A program made the position numbers and the translations under genes. Below the pieces are notes generated by a model, which worked only from the letters and a program-made list of their open reading frames with translations, made no database searches and was not told where the DNA came from. From positions 9,796,001 through 9,860,000 of the forward strand of contig JAKZAN010000004.1 of assembly GCA_023053545.1 (NCBI GenBank): a stretch of 64,000 nucleotides of DNA, given 5' to 3'. Position 1 is the first letter of the stretch; each line of letters begins with the position of its first letter. Source of the DNA: Lepidurus packardi (lineage: Eukaryota; Arthropoda; Branchiopoda; Notostraca; Triopsidae). Below are positions 9,226-21,100 of this stretch, one piece after another.

Positions 9226-12200
9226 CTAGCAACTTTCCTCTGAATCCCAGTTGTCCACTTCCTTCACCTTCATTGGCTCATGACTTGCTACCGTTGAGAT
9301 CTCATGCACATCTGCCTGTACCGTTATAACTTGACGAGGTTTAGTTTCCGCAACTGTTAAGTGACTCGCTCGACTCTTACTTCTAGTCGAATTGATAGAA
9401 TCGGGTCCAATTTTCTCTCGGTTCGATGCTCGTGAAGTGATGTTGGATGCGGATTGCTCCCATTCCAACACCACATCCAATTTGGCAAAAATCCGCTCCA
9501 ATTTCTGCAACGCTGACGGTGAAGAGCGAGGGGCGTGAATTTGCGCTAACTTCGAACGACTTTCGGGGTAATTGTCTTCCACCATAAACTTCTCCTTGAT
9601 GGAATGAGACGGCGAAGCTTTATCTGCCACAGTCAGCACTGTGGTAGGCAGTACCACAATCCCCTCTGTCTGCTGGTTGTTCTTATCGAAATCGTAGATC
9701 CAGACTTGTTGCAACGACGCTATAGCCAAAACGTTATCCAACGGATGATAATCCGTAGTTGTTACTGGAACCGAGGACTGGGTGGATATAATAGCTGCCA
9801 ACGTTCCGGACGTTAGATTCCACATGCGAACGACACCGTCTTCATCGCCAGCAATGACGAAACTTCCACAAGGCGTTACGGATCCCATTAACCGGAACCT
9901 TCAATACACGCACAAAATCCCAAATCCAAATTCAATATTTTAGGAACTTTAAGCTTTGAATTAAACAAGAGCAAAATTTACCTTGTATTTTCAGCTTCGG
10001 TTAATACGCTGAAGACCAAACCCGTTTTGATGTCCATGACTCGTATTTTGCTGTCTTTGGTACGCATAATCAAAGTACGTTCTCTAGAATCGGTGCACAA
10101 GCTCGTGATTACGGCCCCGCGAGTGTCCAATAACTCCCACGTTCTACCATTCAAATGAATGTACAACGTGGTTTAAACTACGCTAAATGGCAGACATACT
10201 TATCGAATACTAGGTCGCATTCTTCTTTTTCTTGACTAATTTTCCATACTTTCAATACGCATCGATAATCGCCTGTAATGACTAGCTGATCGATTTTGCA
10301 CACGCTTAACGCATTGATCGGGCTAATATGCTCCAAATACGTGGAGATCAACTAAGAAATACAAATTTTAATCCAAAATAAATAAACCATACTAAAATTT
10401 CAAGAATTGTTATCTTATAATCTTATATAATTACTTTTGCTTTTCCCGATAAGAAACCTATAATTGACAACAATATTCCAAGGAACATCTTAGCTCTGTT
10501 GATCAGAATGAGATCTACGCATTTTCCGTGTAAAACGTATTTTAAGAACATAAAAAAAGTTGACAACGACATCTGTATCTGCCAATCCCAGTCCAGACAA
10601 AATGTCCCCCACCTTCTCTTACATTGTACCAAACTAAATCACGAACGCGCATAATTCCTTCGACAACTGTCTGTGTTAAAAGTGCATTTTAATCCGCGTA
10701 CTCTCTTGTCTGATCCCAGAACCTTTTATGCCCTGTCAAAATTTGCACATGAAATGGAGAAGATAGCTAAGTTATGAAAGCACTTATTAATCTCCCTTTG
10801 TAACCCAATCCAAATTATCTTTACCCTTTGTATCCCATTATTCTCCCCCCTATTTTAGAAGAGGTTACTACTCTTCATTCGTTTGTGCTCAGTTAAATAG
10901 TAAACGTAAACATTCACTGTGATGGTAAAATAAAGAACCATAAACAGGCCGTAGCCTATGATGGATTTTTCGATAAAAAAAAAAAAAAAATTACTTTTGC
11001 AGATTGTCCATCACCAACAGACCAAAGTCGAAGAGCACAATCATAACACCCGGTGACCACGAAACTGCGAGAAACAAATCTGCACCCGTAAACGTAAGCC
11101 GGATGTGGAAGTACCTAATTAAAGAGAAAAGAAAACGCGAAGAATGAGTTCAGAACTGAAAAAAATGGCTTAATTACCAGACTTGACTCGTTTTGCCATA
11201 AACGCACAGAGTCATCCGCCCCTGCTGAAAGTAGAGCTGCATCACACCAATCTAAATCGTACACATGACCTAGGTGTCCTTCCAAGTAAGTTAATTGCTC
11301 TGTGAGTACCTAAATTAAGAATTCACTAATAATTCCCCTACATTGCCTGCAAAAATAAAGTAAAAATATACGTGATACATAGCTATGTTCCCTCCAATAA
11401 GACCACAGGCTAGCTTGAGCCCATCCGGACTGAATTTTACAATCATTGCTCCCACAGTTGTGTCCAAAACCATTTTTCTACGTGACGGGATTTTGCATAT
11501 TTGTCCTGGCAGCCTTTTCCACTTCACAGGACTGGAAGGTAGCACAGCTGGCTGACTAGGTTTCAAACTGTGACAAGAAGATGCTCCCAGGCTGGAAGAG
11601 AGCTGAGGTGAAATCGGTTGGATTGGCCGAAAGCTTTTCACAGTGACAAAGAGTGTTGACGAAAATGGATTGCGCTGTCCACTCTTCCACCAGCTGAAGA
11701 TCTAGATTAAAAGCCCATTAACTAATTAAAATCCGAATAAAATTTACAATTTATTATCATTTTACTTCTAATTTAGGAGTTTTCGAGAGTCTTCTGGATA
11801 CTCGGAAGAGTTGAATCCTTAATTTCCTCCCAATTAACTGCCGAAGCTTTGTTTTATGTTTTTCGAACTTTAAGAACCCCCAAGCGACTTTATTCCAGCC
11901 TTCTGTTGGACCAGAATTGGTGGAATCAGGGGCTTTAGCAGCCTTAGGCGCGTCCAAGACTTCGAATAAGAGAAGAAGGGAAGTTTCCATGGCTAGTTGG
12001 TAATTTGCGCCAAATACGACCAATTCTTCCCAAACCGGCTGGAAACTTTTCTTACTTTTGACGTCAAATCGAGAGGTGAAGACTGGGTTTACTGGGGTTT
12101 TATACTCATCGGTTAAGTAATCCCCGGTTTCCAGGTTTACGAGATGGATTAATACCACGGGATGGAGGATAATAGAATCTTTGGCAATCAGGGGATCGCT

Positions 12201-12745
12201 TAGGCGATGGATTACGACAGCCAAGTGTTCTCCGTCATTCTCAGCCCTGGTTTGGAGTTTGAGTGGAGTTTCATCATCGCTATCACGCAATTCGTGCACC
12301 GGGCTAATGTTGGACGTTCGGTTTGATTTTAGCGAACTTTTTCGACTTAAAGGGGAAGAAATGACTTTAGATTCTTCCAGCAACGAGCTATGACTAGTTG
12401 TTGACGGTTTAGCGATACGTTTGCGTGGCGTTGGTATTGGTATCCTAAGTAAAAATAAACAGTTAAATGCAAAATAACTGAAAAAGCAATTATAAAATAC
12501 TTTGGCAGAGTTTCGTGCTCGATCCAAACATGGCCGCTTTCTTTACTTGGGGTGGCTTCTTGGTTGATTTCACTACCTCTAGTTTTGCACACAGGCTCTT
12601 TTTTGTACCGAACAGGCGATTTGTAGACTGGAATTTCAAAAACGTCATCGCGAACCAAAACTTCACTGCGGGAAGGCGAAGACTTGTGATGAGCTAACTC
12701 ATTACTTCCTCTGCTTAACGATTGACTTTTGTGTGAAATATCCAT
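9226..12745 (-). CDS. AHI1: Jouberin (AHI1) homologue, WD40 ciliary transition-zone protein
   Basis: Eight exons: 12745-12501, 12444-11766, 11701-11372, 11309-11178, 11114-10995, 10351-10200, 10143-9982 and 9898-9226, 830 residues. Vertebrate jouberin acts at the ciliary transition zone and is mutated in Joubert syndrome. Homology is clear: an N-terminal module with HPVVLIHLVNLETGDYLTDE and a WAFLKF-type stretch, then WWKSGQRNP...STLFVTVKSF (human WWSKCPRNHYPSTLYVTV), PGQICKIP, and WD40 repeats including TKDSKIRVMDIK and TPCGSFVIAGDEDGVV. The vertebrate C-terminal SH3 domain is absent: after the WD40s there is a low-complexity tail ending in EESC. The next upstream gene, RAD54B, ends only 197 bp away on the same strand. 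Confidence 0.9.
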
Positions 12746-12942
12746 CTATACACGCTTCTGTATTTTGTAAACATTAAATCTGGCAGAATAGAATTATACT
12801 GTATTGTATTGTTGTTAAAGGATCATCACTCTAGCAAGGTACGAATAAAAATAAATAAATCGGGCGCTATGGCAACAAGTAATCAAAGGACGAGGCTTCA
12901 AACCCGCGGAGTTTCGATTTCCACGCAGTCAACCAAGGTTAT

Positions 12943-15900
12943 CTACCTCTTATTTACATTGACTTTCACACCATCACTAGTGGAACGAAAAACGAAGCTT
13001 ACAAACTGCCCAGCTGCTTCCAAACTCGGATCCTAACCAAAAGAAATTAATATTAGTTAATTAATATTAATAGTAAACAAACCTGCAAAACTCCTGGCCC
13101 AATTGGGCCTTCATAGTGTTCCCATAAAAGCAGTTGATCCATCGTCTTGTGTTTCTTCGCAACACGGGGAACTGCGCTAATCTGATAAGGACGATCATCT
13201 TCTTCCTCTTCAGAATAATCTATGCGTAACTGATGTTTGCCCTTTTTATCGCAAGCACAAAACAGCATCTCGTGTGTCTCGCACATCCCCTCTTTCAATG
13301 TCATTAAATCCTTAATGAATTAAGGATTGTGGAATTAAGTTCCACGTCACTATCTGACCTTCCTTTTAGAAATAAAAAACAAACCTTCAATTCTTCCTTG
13401 GAAAAGGAACCCTTGATTAACTGACGAGAGTCCACTACTGCTCCACTTAAACCTTGCTTGACAGTTTGACGCTGAAATATATTTTCTTCGATAGTTCCGC
13501 TTGTTATAAATCTACAAAATAATGAGAAAAAATGCCACAAAAATACTATTAAGCAATACGAAAATTTACCGGTATATCTGGACGTGGTGCTTTTGACCAT
13601 CGCGCCGAATTCGAGCCATGGCTTGTATATCGTGTGCTGGATTCCAATCAATATCGTAAAGAATAAGGTGCGAAGCTCCAGTCAGGTTCAAACCCAGACC
13701 TCCAGCTTTGGCACTCAGTAAAAATATTCCTAAATTCAATTTCATATCTCTGTTAATAAAACGTTCATGAACTCACGTTCAGAACCATGGGAACTATTGA
13801 AGCGATCAACAGCGGATTGGCGTTTATTGGCCTCCGTACTTCCATCCAGTCGCAGATACGAAAAATCCGAAGCATCGCAAAATTGCCCAAAAATATCAAG
13901 CATCTAATAATAATTTCATTTTAAAACGCTAAATAAAGTGCAGTTAAGCTAAGTACTTTAGTAAAGTGGGACACAAGTACGATTTTCTCGTTAGTAAAGC
14001 ACATGAAATGCTTCAAAAAGGCGGCCAAAACTCTCATTTTGCCACCAACATGAACTTCCAAAGTTCTTTCTTCAGGTACACTTTCTAAGCTCTCTGTTAG
14101 TATTTTTCGAACTGTCTTCGAGCTTTCAATATCCCCCTAAGCATATAACAAATTTAGTCAAGAGTTTGTTAAGGAACGGAGAAATTGTACTTCAGTGTCG
14201 TCTTCTTCCGATTGAATAAGATCAGGGTGATTGCACAGCTTCCGCAAGGCCGAAATGCAGGCAAAATGGTCCAAACCACCTGAGAAGCCACCAAAGAGCG
14301 GGAGCAAAGCCGAGTTGCTAAATTTCTGATAAATCTCTGCCTAAAGAAGTCACAAAAAAATTAAAAAACCATCAATTTTTCAAGTCGAAATGAGTACTTG
14401 TTTAGGAGTGAGAGGACAAAATACGACATTTTCGGTCTTGGGTGGTAAATAAGCATCGTTTACTTCCATCGTGCGACGCAATATGAATAATGACAGAGTA
14501 TGAGTGAGTTGCGCAGCTACGTTTTCGCCCCGAATTCGCATTTCGGATGAACAATTTGGCTGTTGGGATGCCACAATGGGATCTTCATAAAGTCTCCGGA
14601 AGTCTATTAAACATGACAATCCATTGTATACTATCTAAAAATGCAAAAAAATATATTTGTAACCTTTCAGAGGGCCTAAAACGCCCGGATTGGCTAAAGA
14701 AACCAAGGCATATAATTCCTTCAGGTCATTTTGAATTGGCGTGCCTGTCAAAAGCACTCTTCTATCACACACGAGCTGCGCTGCACACTGAAAAGATTCG
14801 AAAACAATAACAATTGGTTACGGCTGCAATAGAACTTAACAAAAATTATTTAAGCCATGTACCGAAGCGGCTTTCACTTCTGCGTTCTTCAAACGATGGG
14901 CTTCATCAAACACAACCAAATCGAGATCTGAAATCGCTTCAATTTCGACAAAATTCCGCACAAACATTTCGTAAGAAATTATGATTACGGGGAACAAAGT
15001 TGATTTGGCAAAATCTGCTACTTTGTTGTTCTAAAGTTTAAAAGAATGAATCACCTCTGACTTTCTCATAAGTATTTCATGTACCGACTTTATCAACCGT
15101 GAAAACCGATATTCGCTCGTTTCCAAGCCATTTCTTGAACTGCTGCTCCCAGGTTTTCACTACACTGCAAGGACACACTACTAAACCGCGTCTCATTTCT
15201 CTCTTTCCTCCATATGGTCCTTGTTTAAGCAATGTCCTAATGAAAATACATGAAATGAAAAGGAAAATCGCAAAAAGTTACGGAAAACATGAAGTGTATA
15301 ATATACCAGATCAGAGTAATGCATTGAAGGGTCTTTCCCAACCCCATCTCGTCCGCTAAAATGACTCCGCGTCCCGCAATGGCTGGCTTAAAACCCATAA
15401 CGCATTCATACATGAAAATAACTCCTTCCCGCTGATGCGGTCGTAAGTGGCGACTGAGATGAGTGTCAACCACCACATCCACGATATGCGTATGACTGTG
15501 CTTTAATTGGAATTGACTGGGTGGGCGAGGCATGACTAAAGCTCCTGGAGCAAGAGGATCGAAAAGGGATGATTGAGGGGAAATTAAAGCTTGTGAATTG
15601 GTTGAGGACAGCGAAGGGTTTTTGAAGGACGACGAAGGTTTCAATAGACGCGAATTTTGCTTCGTGTTCAAGTGGGATTCGTTTGAAGGCTCGATCGCAG
15701 ACTCGGAGAAACATTTGCCGGATGCATAATAGGACGCAGAAATTGAGCTTTGGACCTGGTGGAATATTTAAAATAAGGTTTCTGTATTTAAATTGTTGAA
15801 TTTTAATTCATTAATCTTGATTGCTGTATATACCTCAATTTCTTTGCCGCCCACCATGAGGGTGCTTCCAGGCTCTAGCTCTTTTAACTGGGACAATTTG

Positions 15901-16404
15901 TACCCAATAGCGCTGCTTATCAACTTGCCTTGTTCGTCCTAAAAAGGGATTGTATAATTGTATCCTAATTAAAACATATTTAGGAAACTAGTTAAGGGTG
16001 TCTTACCCGTAAATCGACGGTTCGAGTTCCGACGATTATTACACCTGCTTCTTCCCATTTCTTGTGCTTTCGCGCTGAGGCTTTCGCCCAAAGTACGCTG
16101 AAATATTTTCTAGAAACCCGCCCAATAAGTTACACTTGTGCGGACATTTTTCCTATTTATAATCAATACTTTCCATCCGGGGGCGTTTGTGGATTGGGGC
16201 TGGATCCCTTGGAATTTTCTTTAGATTTTGGTTGAGGATTACGTTCTATAAATAATGATAAATTAGAAAACCAATTAGAAAAACTTCTCGAATTTATATT
16301 TTAAGTTAGTACCTACCTGTATTTGCTAAGGCATAAGAAATATTGTCTAGTTTTGCTCTTTTAAGAGGAACATCAATCTGAGAAGGGGCACTTGATCTCC
16401 TCAT
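12943..16404 (-). CDS. RAD54B: RAD54B-like SNF2 DNA translocase
   Basis: Homologous-recombination translocase that works with RAD51/DMC1. About 16 exons join in frame. The start MRRSSAPSQ matches human RAD54B (MRRSAAPSQ), which fixes the ATG at 16404. A conserved N-terminal module ([19 protein letters not shown]) precedes the SNF2 core: [27 protein letters not shown] (Walker A), [37 protein letters not shown] and the C-terminal [12 protein letters not shown]...[10 protein letters not shown]. It ends [17 protein letters not shown]...NKR. Motif VI reads RIRRDGQ where RVWRDGQ is usual. Divergent from survivin across 476 bp. Confidence 0.95.
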
Positions 16405-16880
16405 CGCGACTGGTAGGCTAATTGATTTTAATTTTACTATGACAATTCACTTGTTAATGAACACTTTGCGCGCCAAAATTAAACTAGAAGTGTGGTAGGG
16501 TATCTTCATAAAGTAGAACAAGAACGCAGAAACGACACGAGCGCTTTTATCGTGAGAGTTTGAAACTGGGTAACTTTTACCGTAAAATGTAAGTTACTTG
16601 TATAGCCACTGAAGTGTAATAGCGCTGTACTACGGTTATAATTATAGTTGTGGATCACATTGTAGTTTTACTCATCCGAGTTTGTCATCCGAAAAGAAGG
16701 CGGCAACGGTCACAGGAACTGTGTTTAAAGTGTAAAAAAGTTCGGTTTTCGTCCAGAAAGCGACTTATTTTTATCTGAAATTCTTATAATATACAAAGCT
16801 TGTAAGCTATTTTCTTAGATTCGTGATATTAATAACTAATAGTTTACGTAAACTTTCAGTAGAAACGTGGAATTGGAATC
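16405..16880. promoter_or_regulatory. Bidirectional promoter region, RAD54B / survivin
   Basis: A 476-bp head-to-head interval between two S/G2-phase genes. TTTGCGCGCCAAAA at 16465-16478 is an almost symmetric E2F-type site (consensus TTTSSCGC). TTTGAA at 16559-16564 matches a CHR element, the motif bound by DREAM/MuvB in mitotic promoters. Function is inferred from motif and context only. Confidence 0.55.
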
Positions 16881-17489
16881 ATGTCGAATGTAGTGGCCGA
16901 CGAGAGAGTGAAGCCTTATATTGATCTACCTGACATGTTTTATGAAGAAAAGCGCCTGGAAACATTCCCGAAGAACTGGCCTCACAATAAGAAATCCTCG
17001 TGTAGCCCAGTGAAAGTACACATTCATTCTTACCAATTTATTTGTCCATAAATCCGTGCATTATTACTTTCAGATGGCTGCTGCTGGTTTTTACTGGTGT
17101 GGAAGTAAGAAGAATGATGATGCAGTGCGCTGTTTCGTGTGCCATAAAGAATTAGATGGGTGGGATAAAGACGACGACCCAATGTAACTTCCAATAGTCG
17201 TTTAAATTACGCATCAATTGTAATTTTCTTCCCCAGAAAAGAACATCTTAAACATAGCACGGCTTGCCCTTTTGCTCTACTAAAGAAACCCCAAGATGAT
17301 TGCACAGTTGAGGAGATTTTACTTCTGAAGAAAAGTTCACTGAGCTTACTAGCAGTAAATTAATTTAGTTTGATAAAGCAAGCATGCCTGACAAAACTAT
17401 TCTTCTAGCTTAAGCAAGTCCAGTTGGAATGCGCAGGATTTGATGCAGCGAGCAAAAAGTATACTGATATAATGCAGAATTTGGTATGA
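16881..17489 (+). CDS. BIRC5: Survivin (BIRC5), single-BIR chromosomal passenger protein
   Basis: Four exons: 16881-17015, 17074-17183, 17237-17354 and 17409-17489, 147 residues. Survivin targets the chromosomal passenger complex (Aurora B, INCENP, borealin) to centromeres. The protein opens with a FPKNWPHNKKSSCSPVKMAAAG-type BIR start and continues with RCFVCHKELDGWDKDDDP and KEHLKHSTACPFALLKK, giving the C-C-H-C zinc ligands of the BIR fold. A C-terminal helix follows and the protein ends at LV, close to the human length of 142. An AATAAA lies at 17565-17570. Confidence 0.96.
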
Positions 17490-17648
17490 AAGGAGTATGT
17501 TAGATATATCATTTGTGGTTTATTTTCTCATCTGTGAAATTGTAGTGTTTTTTCCTCTTTCGTCAATAAAGTTCGCTATTTACGTATTTGTTAACTTAAA
17601 CCTCCAAACTTTCTTATAAGAAAAAAAATACCGTTTAAAAAAAAGTAA

Positions 17649-17665
17649 CGCCCCCGGGTGGACTC

Positions 17666-17702
<37 letters not shown>

Positions 17703-17722
17703 GCCGATTGCGCCACGGAGGC
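17649..17722 (-). tRNA. tRNA-Asn (GTT)
   Basis: Reverse strand reads GCCTCCGTGGCGCAATCGGC..., with a 7-bp acceptor stem (GCCTCCG/CGGGGGC), D-arm TGGCGCAATCGGCTAGCG, anticodon loop CTGTTAA (GTT) and T-arm GGTGGTTCGAGTCCACC; 74 nt with discriminator G. An eight-T run just downstream is a pol III terminator. The sequence is nearly the same as the fly tRNA-Asn as remembered. Confidence 0.97.
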
Positions 17723-17925
17723 ATGTTAAAGACTTCAAGCTATCCATCTATAAACTGGAGTCGTGATCAGCATGCACAAATTTAATTCTTTGTTTGAAAT
17801 TTTTAAAAACAGCTGTATAAACATACAGGAAATAAATCATTTTTCTTTGGGGAATTTTTCACCCAGAGGAATCTAGAGAAGATTTCATCTAGAGAAAACG
17901 TAAAAAAAAAAAAATTAAACCAAAT

Positions 17926-17998
17926 TGTTTCCGCCCGGGATCGAACCGGGGGCCTTGCGCGTGTGAGGCGCACGTGATAACCGCTACACTACGGAAAC
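17926..17998 (-). tRNA. tRNA-Val (CAC)
   Basis: Reverse strand begins GTTTCCGTAGTGTAGCGG, has anticodon loop CTCACAC (CAC), T-arm CCCGGTTCGATCCCGGG and acceptor end CGGAAAC plus A; 73 nt. The downstream flank is about twelve T residues, a strong pol III terminator. It lies 139 bp from the first coding exon of the opposite-strand dipeptidyl peptidase gene. Confidence 0.97.
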
Positions 17999-18136
17999 AT
18001 ATCTGCTGTACAATTGCCTCTCTTAAAAATAGAAAGAGAAAGTAAAACAGGTTTTCTCTCTTTCTTCGTATGCATAGCTCAGAATTCTCAAGGAATAGTG
18101 CAAACGTCAAAGCTAGACAGTGAAGATGTGTGCAAC

Positions 18137-21100
18137 ATGATGGAATATGATTGTGCTTCTTCCCAAATGCTAATCGGTGATGACCAGCAGGTAAAAGGTT
18201 TAAAAAAGCGTGATTTATTTCTTCGAAACATCGAAACCTTGTCTGCTTCAGCTTTTTTCGAATGTTGTTTCGAAAGTCGAAAACAAACATGATTTACATT
18301 CCAAGAAAGGGAGCTTAGATCATATTAGTATCAACCGTCTTGGCGTCAACTCGAGTCAAAGTAGGTCACGAATTCAAAAACGTCTTGGTGCCGCTGGGAA
18401 TCTTGTGTTTCCAGTGTGGGTTTTCACGTTATCCCTCTATCCTGGAAAGGTAGAGACTTGTAATAGAGCACTTCTTTTAACTCCTTCGAAAATAGCTACA
18501 AATTAGCCAGCTTCAAGGCCAGTCGCACGTGGATCTTTTCCCTTTGTCTTCACAGGCGGTACGGTCGGTAAGCTTGAGATCGGATTTAGAGGAAGTCTCC
18601 AGGGTTATAAAATCGTAGCCATAACCCTTAAGAGAAATCATAAGCGAGGCGGCTCTTGGACGCCTACAAACCGTTTTCTTCATATCGGGGATCAATATTA
18701 TCAACTTGGCGCAGCAGGGAATACATATTTGAGGATTGAGACACAAAGTTTCCCGCTCAGTATTCTTGGAATATGCCTCCTAGGCGCATTCGCATCTCCC
18801 GAGCTTTTTCTTCGTTTTTCTACGGGCATGGAATCCCGCAGTGAGGTACGTAATTACAATCCAGGCTATATCAAGGAAGCTTCACCTGTTATTGCATTCC
18901 CCCTCCACTTTCTTCATCTGTATGCCAGAAATTTGTTTTGTATACCTGGAAATGAGGCAGAATTAAACTACCAAAGTAGAGAAGTTGAATAGAGCGTAAA
19001 ATTCTGATTACTTACATCCCAGCACGCGAAGGTCACCCAGTGGTGTGTTCGCACACCTTTGGGGGCTTTTTAGCTCCTAGCTAAGTTGCAGTGGAATAGG
19101 GCGGAGACAGTATTCCTCGGACAGCGAAAAGGGACAGCGAGGAGACTGGCAAAGTTGGTCAAATAAGTCCCGAGTGTGGGATGTTTTGGATTCAGGTTCC
19201 AGTCTGCAGTCACTCTTGCTTCACCGTGTGCCGTGGTCAGTCTTGGTGTGTCTAATTGCGAGGCGACAATTGCAAAGTGGTCTTCAACTCACCAACGTCC
19301 CAAATTTGAGAATATTGTTGCATTTTTTGCCTTGGAATCTGTGTCGAACACCAGAATCTGAACCACATAACACTTGAACCAGTTCCCTTTGCCGTTATAA
19401 TTGGGAGAACGTTTTGTGCCAAAGGTAATTCATCCGAATGGAGCTAATTTAAGTATTAAGAAACAAGAACTAACGATTTAAAAAATAAGTATTAAGAAAA
19501 TTCCAAGAAAAGTTTATTAATGTATCCGTTATGAACCTCTTTGCTCCCTTTTCACCTGAATTAAAACGAAGGGCTTAAAGTGTCTAAGGGCCGTTACGAT
19601 GGGATTAGAAGTCAAGTTGTTCTTTATCAGTCGTATTGTTTTCTTTTGTATTTATTCTTAAGCCGTGAGCTCTTGAACTTCTCAAACTGTCACTCTAAAG
19701 AAAAAGCGCTTTGGCTACTTATCGGAGCTGACAACTCTTATCTTGAGTTATAGTAGGCTAAAGAGACTTGTACAGTACTTCGTATCGGATAGCGCCACGT
19801 TTTTGTTACTTGTCTGAGAGAATATATGCATATTCTCCGACCTTTATCGGGAGGTCTTTACATCTGGATTTTTTCCCCTCCTTTGAAGTCGCCCTTGACC
19901 GCGCGACAGGAAATTCGCCGTTTGTCTAACCAGTGAGGAGAAAACCTTGAATATCTTAATAGAACACAATTCATATTCGAAAGTGTCATATATTCATCAT
20001 GTCCATGCGACACCGCCATATGGAACTACTTATACACCAACAAGGGGAGGATATCCGGGGTCAAAAGAAAAACCCTACATTATTGGATCTATCTGCCTGA
20101 AATGCACTTTCGAAAATGTGCCCAATGACCTATTGTTTTGCATACCCATTGTTGCTTCCTATTAATCTAGCATCAAATTATCTTATGCAGGTCGATTAGT
20201 CTAATTCTTACTAATCAAGCCGGGTCATTGCATATGTAAAAAAACAAAGAATAAAAAGCATAAAAAGCAAAGAACTTTCTGTTGACACCTTCCGGATAAG
20301 TCGCAAGTGAACGGGGATTTTAACGGTTCAATAAATCTTAACAGTAAACAATTGCGCTTGAAGGATTTGTGTACTTTGGATTCGTATTGGCAATCTTTGC
20401 TTTTGTCTTTTTAATTTATAAGTGCTTATTAGAGGATTCTCATGGATCAAATTATTCGATTTTCACTGTTGCCGCTGTATATTTGCGTCTCTTGAATATA
20501 TCTTTTTGGCTCAGGAATTGCTGACGTGGGGAAAGCGCAGTTCGGCATTTAGCAGAAAGCGCTGGGTACTGGTAGGAGGCGTGGCTATGGGCGTCGCTTT
20601 TCTCACAGCCGTTATAGTAGGCGTGGTTCTGGGTACGGCCAACTTCGGGGAAGCGGGACCAGTGCCTGCTCCTTTAGAAGGATTCACATTAGATGAAGTG
20701 ATTAACGGAAAATTCTCCCCTGAATCTTTCAATGGCACATGGATTTCAGGTTTATTTTGCATACAGCTCATTAGCATTATTCGTTCATTAATGTGTGGGT
20801 TTTTAGACACCGAGTTCGTCTACCGCACCTACGATAATGCGATCGCCATCTACGATGTGCAAACTAAAGTTGAAACCGAAGTCTTAGCCAAAGAATTAGT
20901 GGTAAATTTCGTTTTTTTATGTGAATTTTATAACACCTTCGTTGAATTTTCTTTTATTTATAGGGAACTTGGCATATAAGTAGCTACTGGCTGTCCAACG
21001 ATAGACAGTTTCTGCTATTTAATTATGGTGTGCAGCATGTAAGAATCTTATATTTCGTATATTCTTTTTCATATTATCGTATATTTTTTTTAGTCTTCAA

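Noticed and set aside
10144-10199. Apparent frame break in jouberin near 10.17 kb
   Set aside because: A 56-nt GT-AG intron joins GATAA to AACG in frame, so the gene is intact; the in-frame TTG-start peptide seen there is partly intronic.
19000-19110. GC-richer patch in intron 1 of the peptidase gene considered as a tRNA or snRNA
   Set aside because: No cloverleaf, no A/B boxes in order, and no snRNA signature could be drawn.
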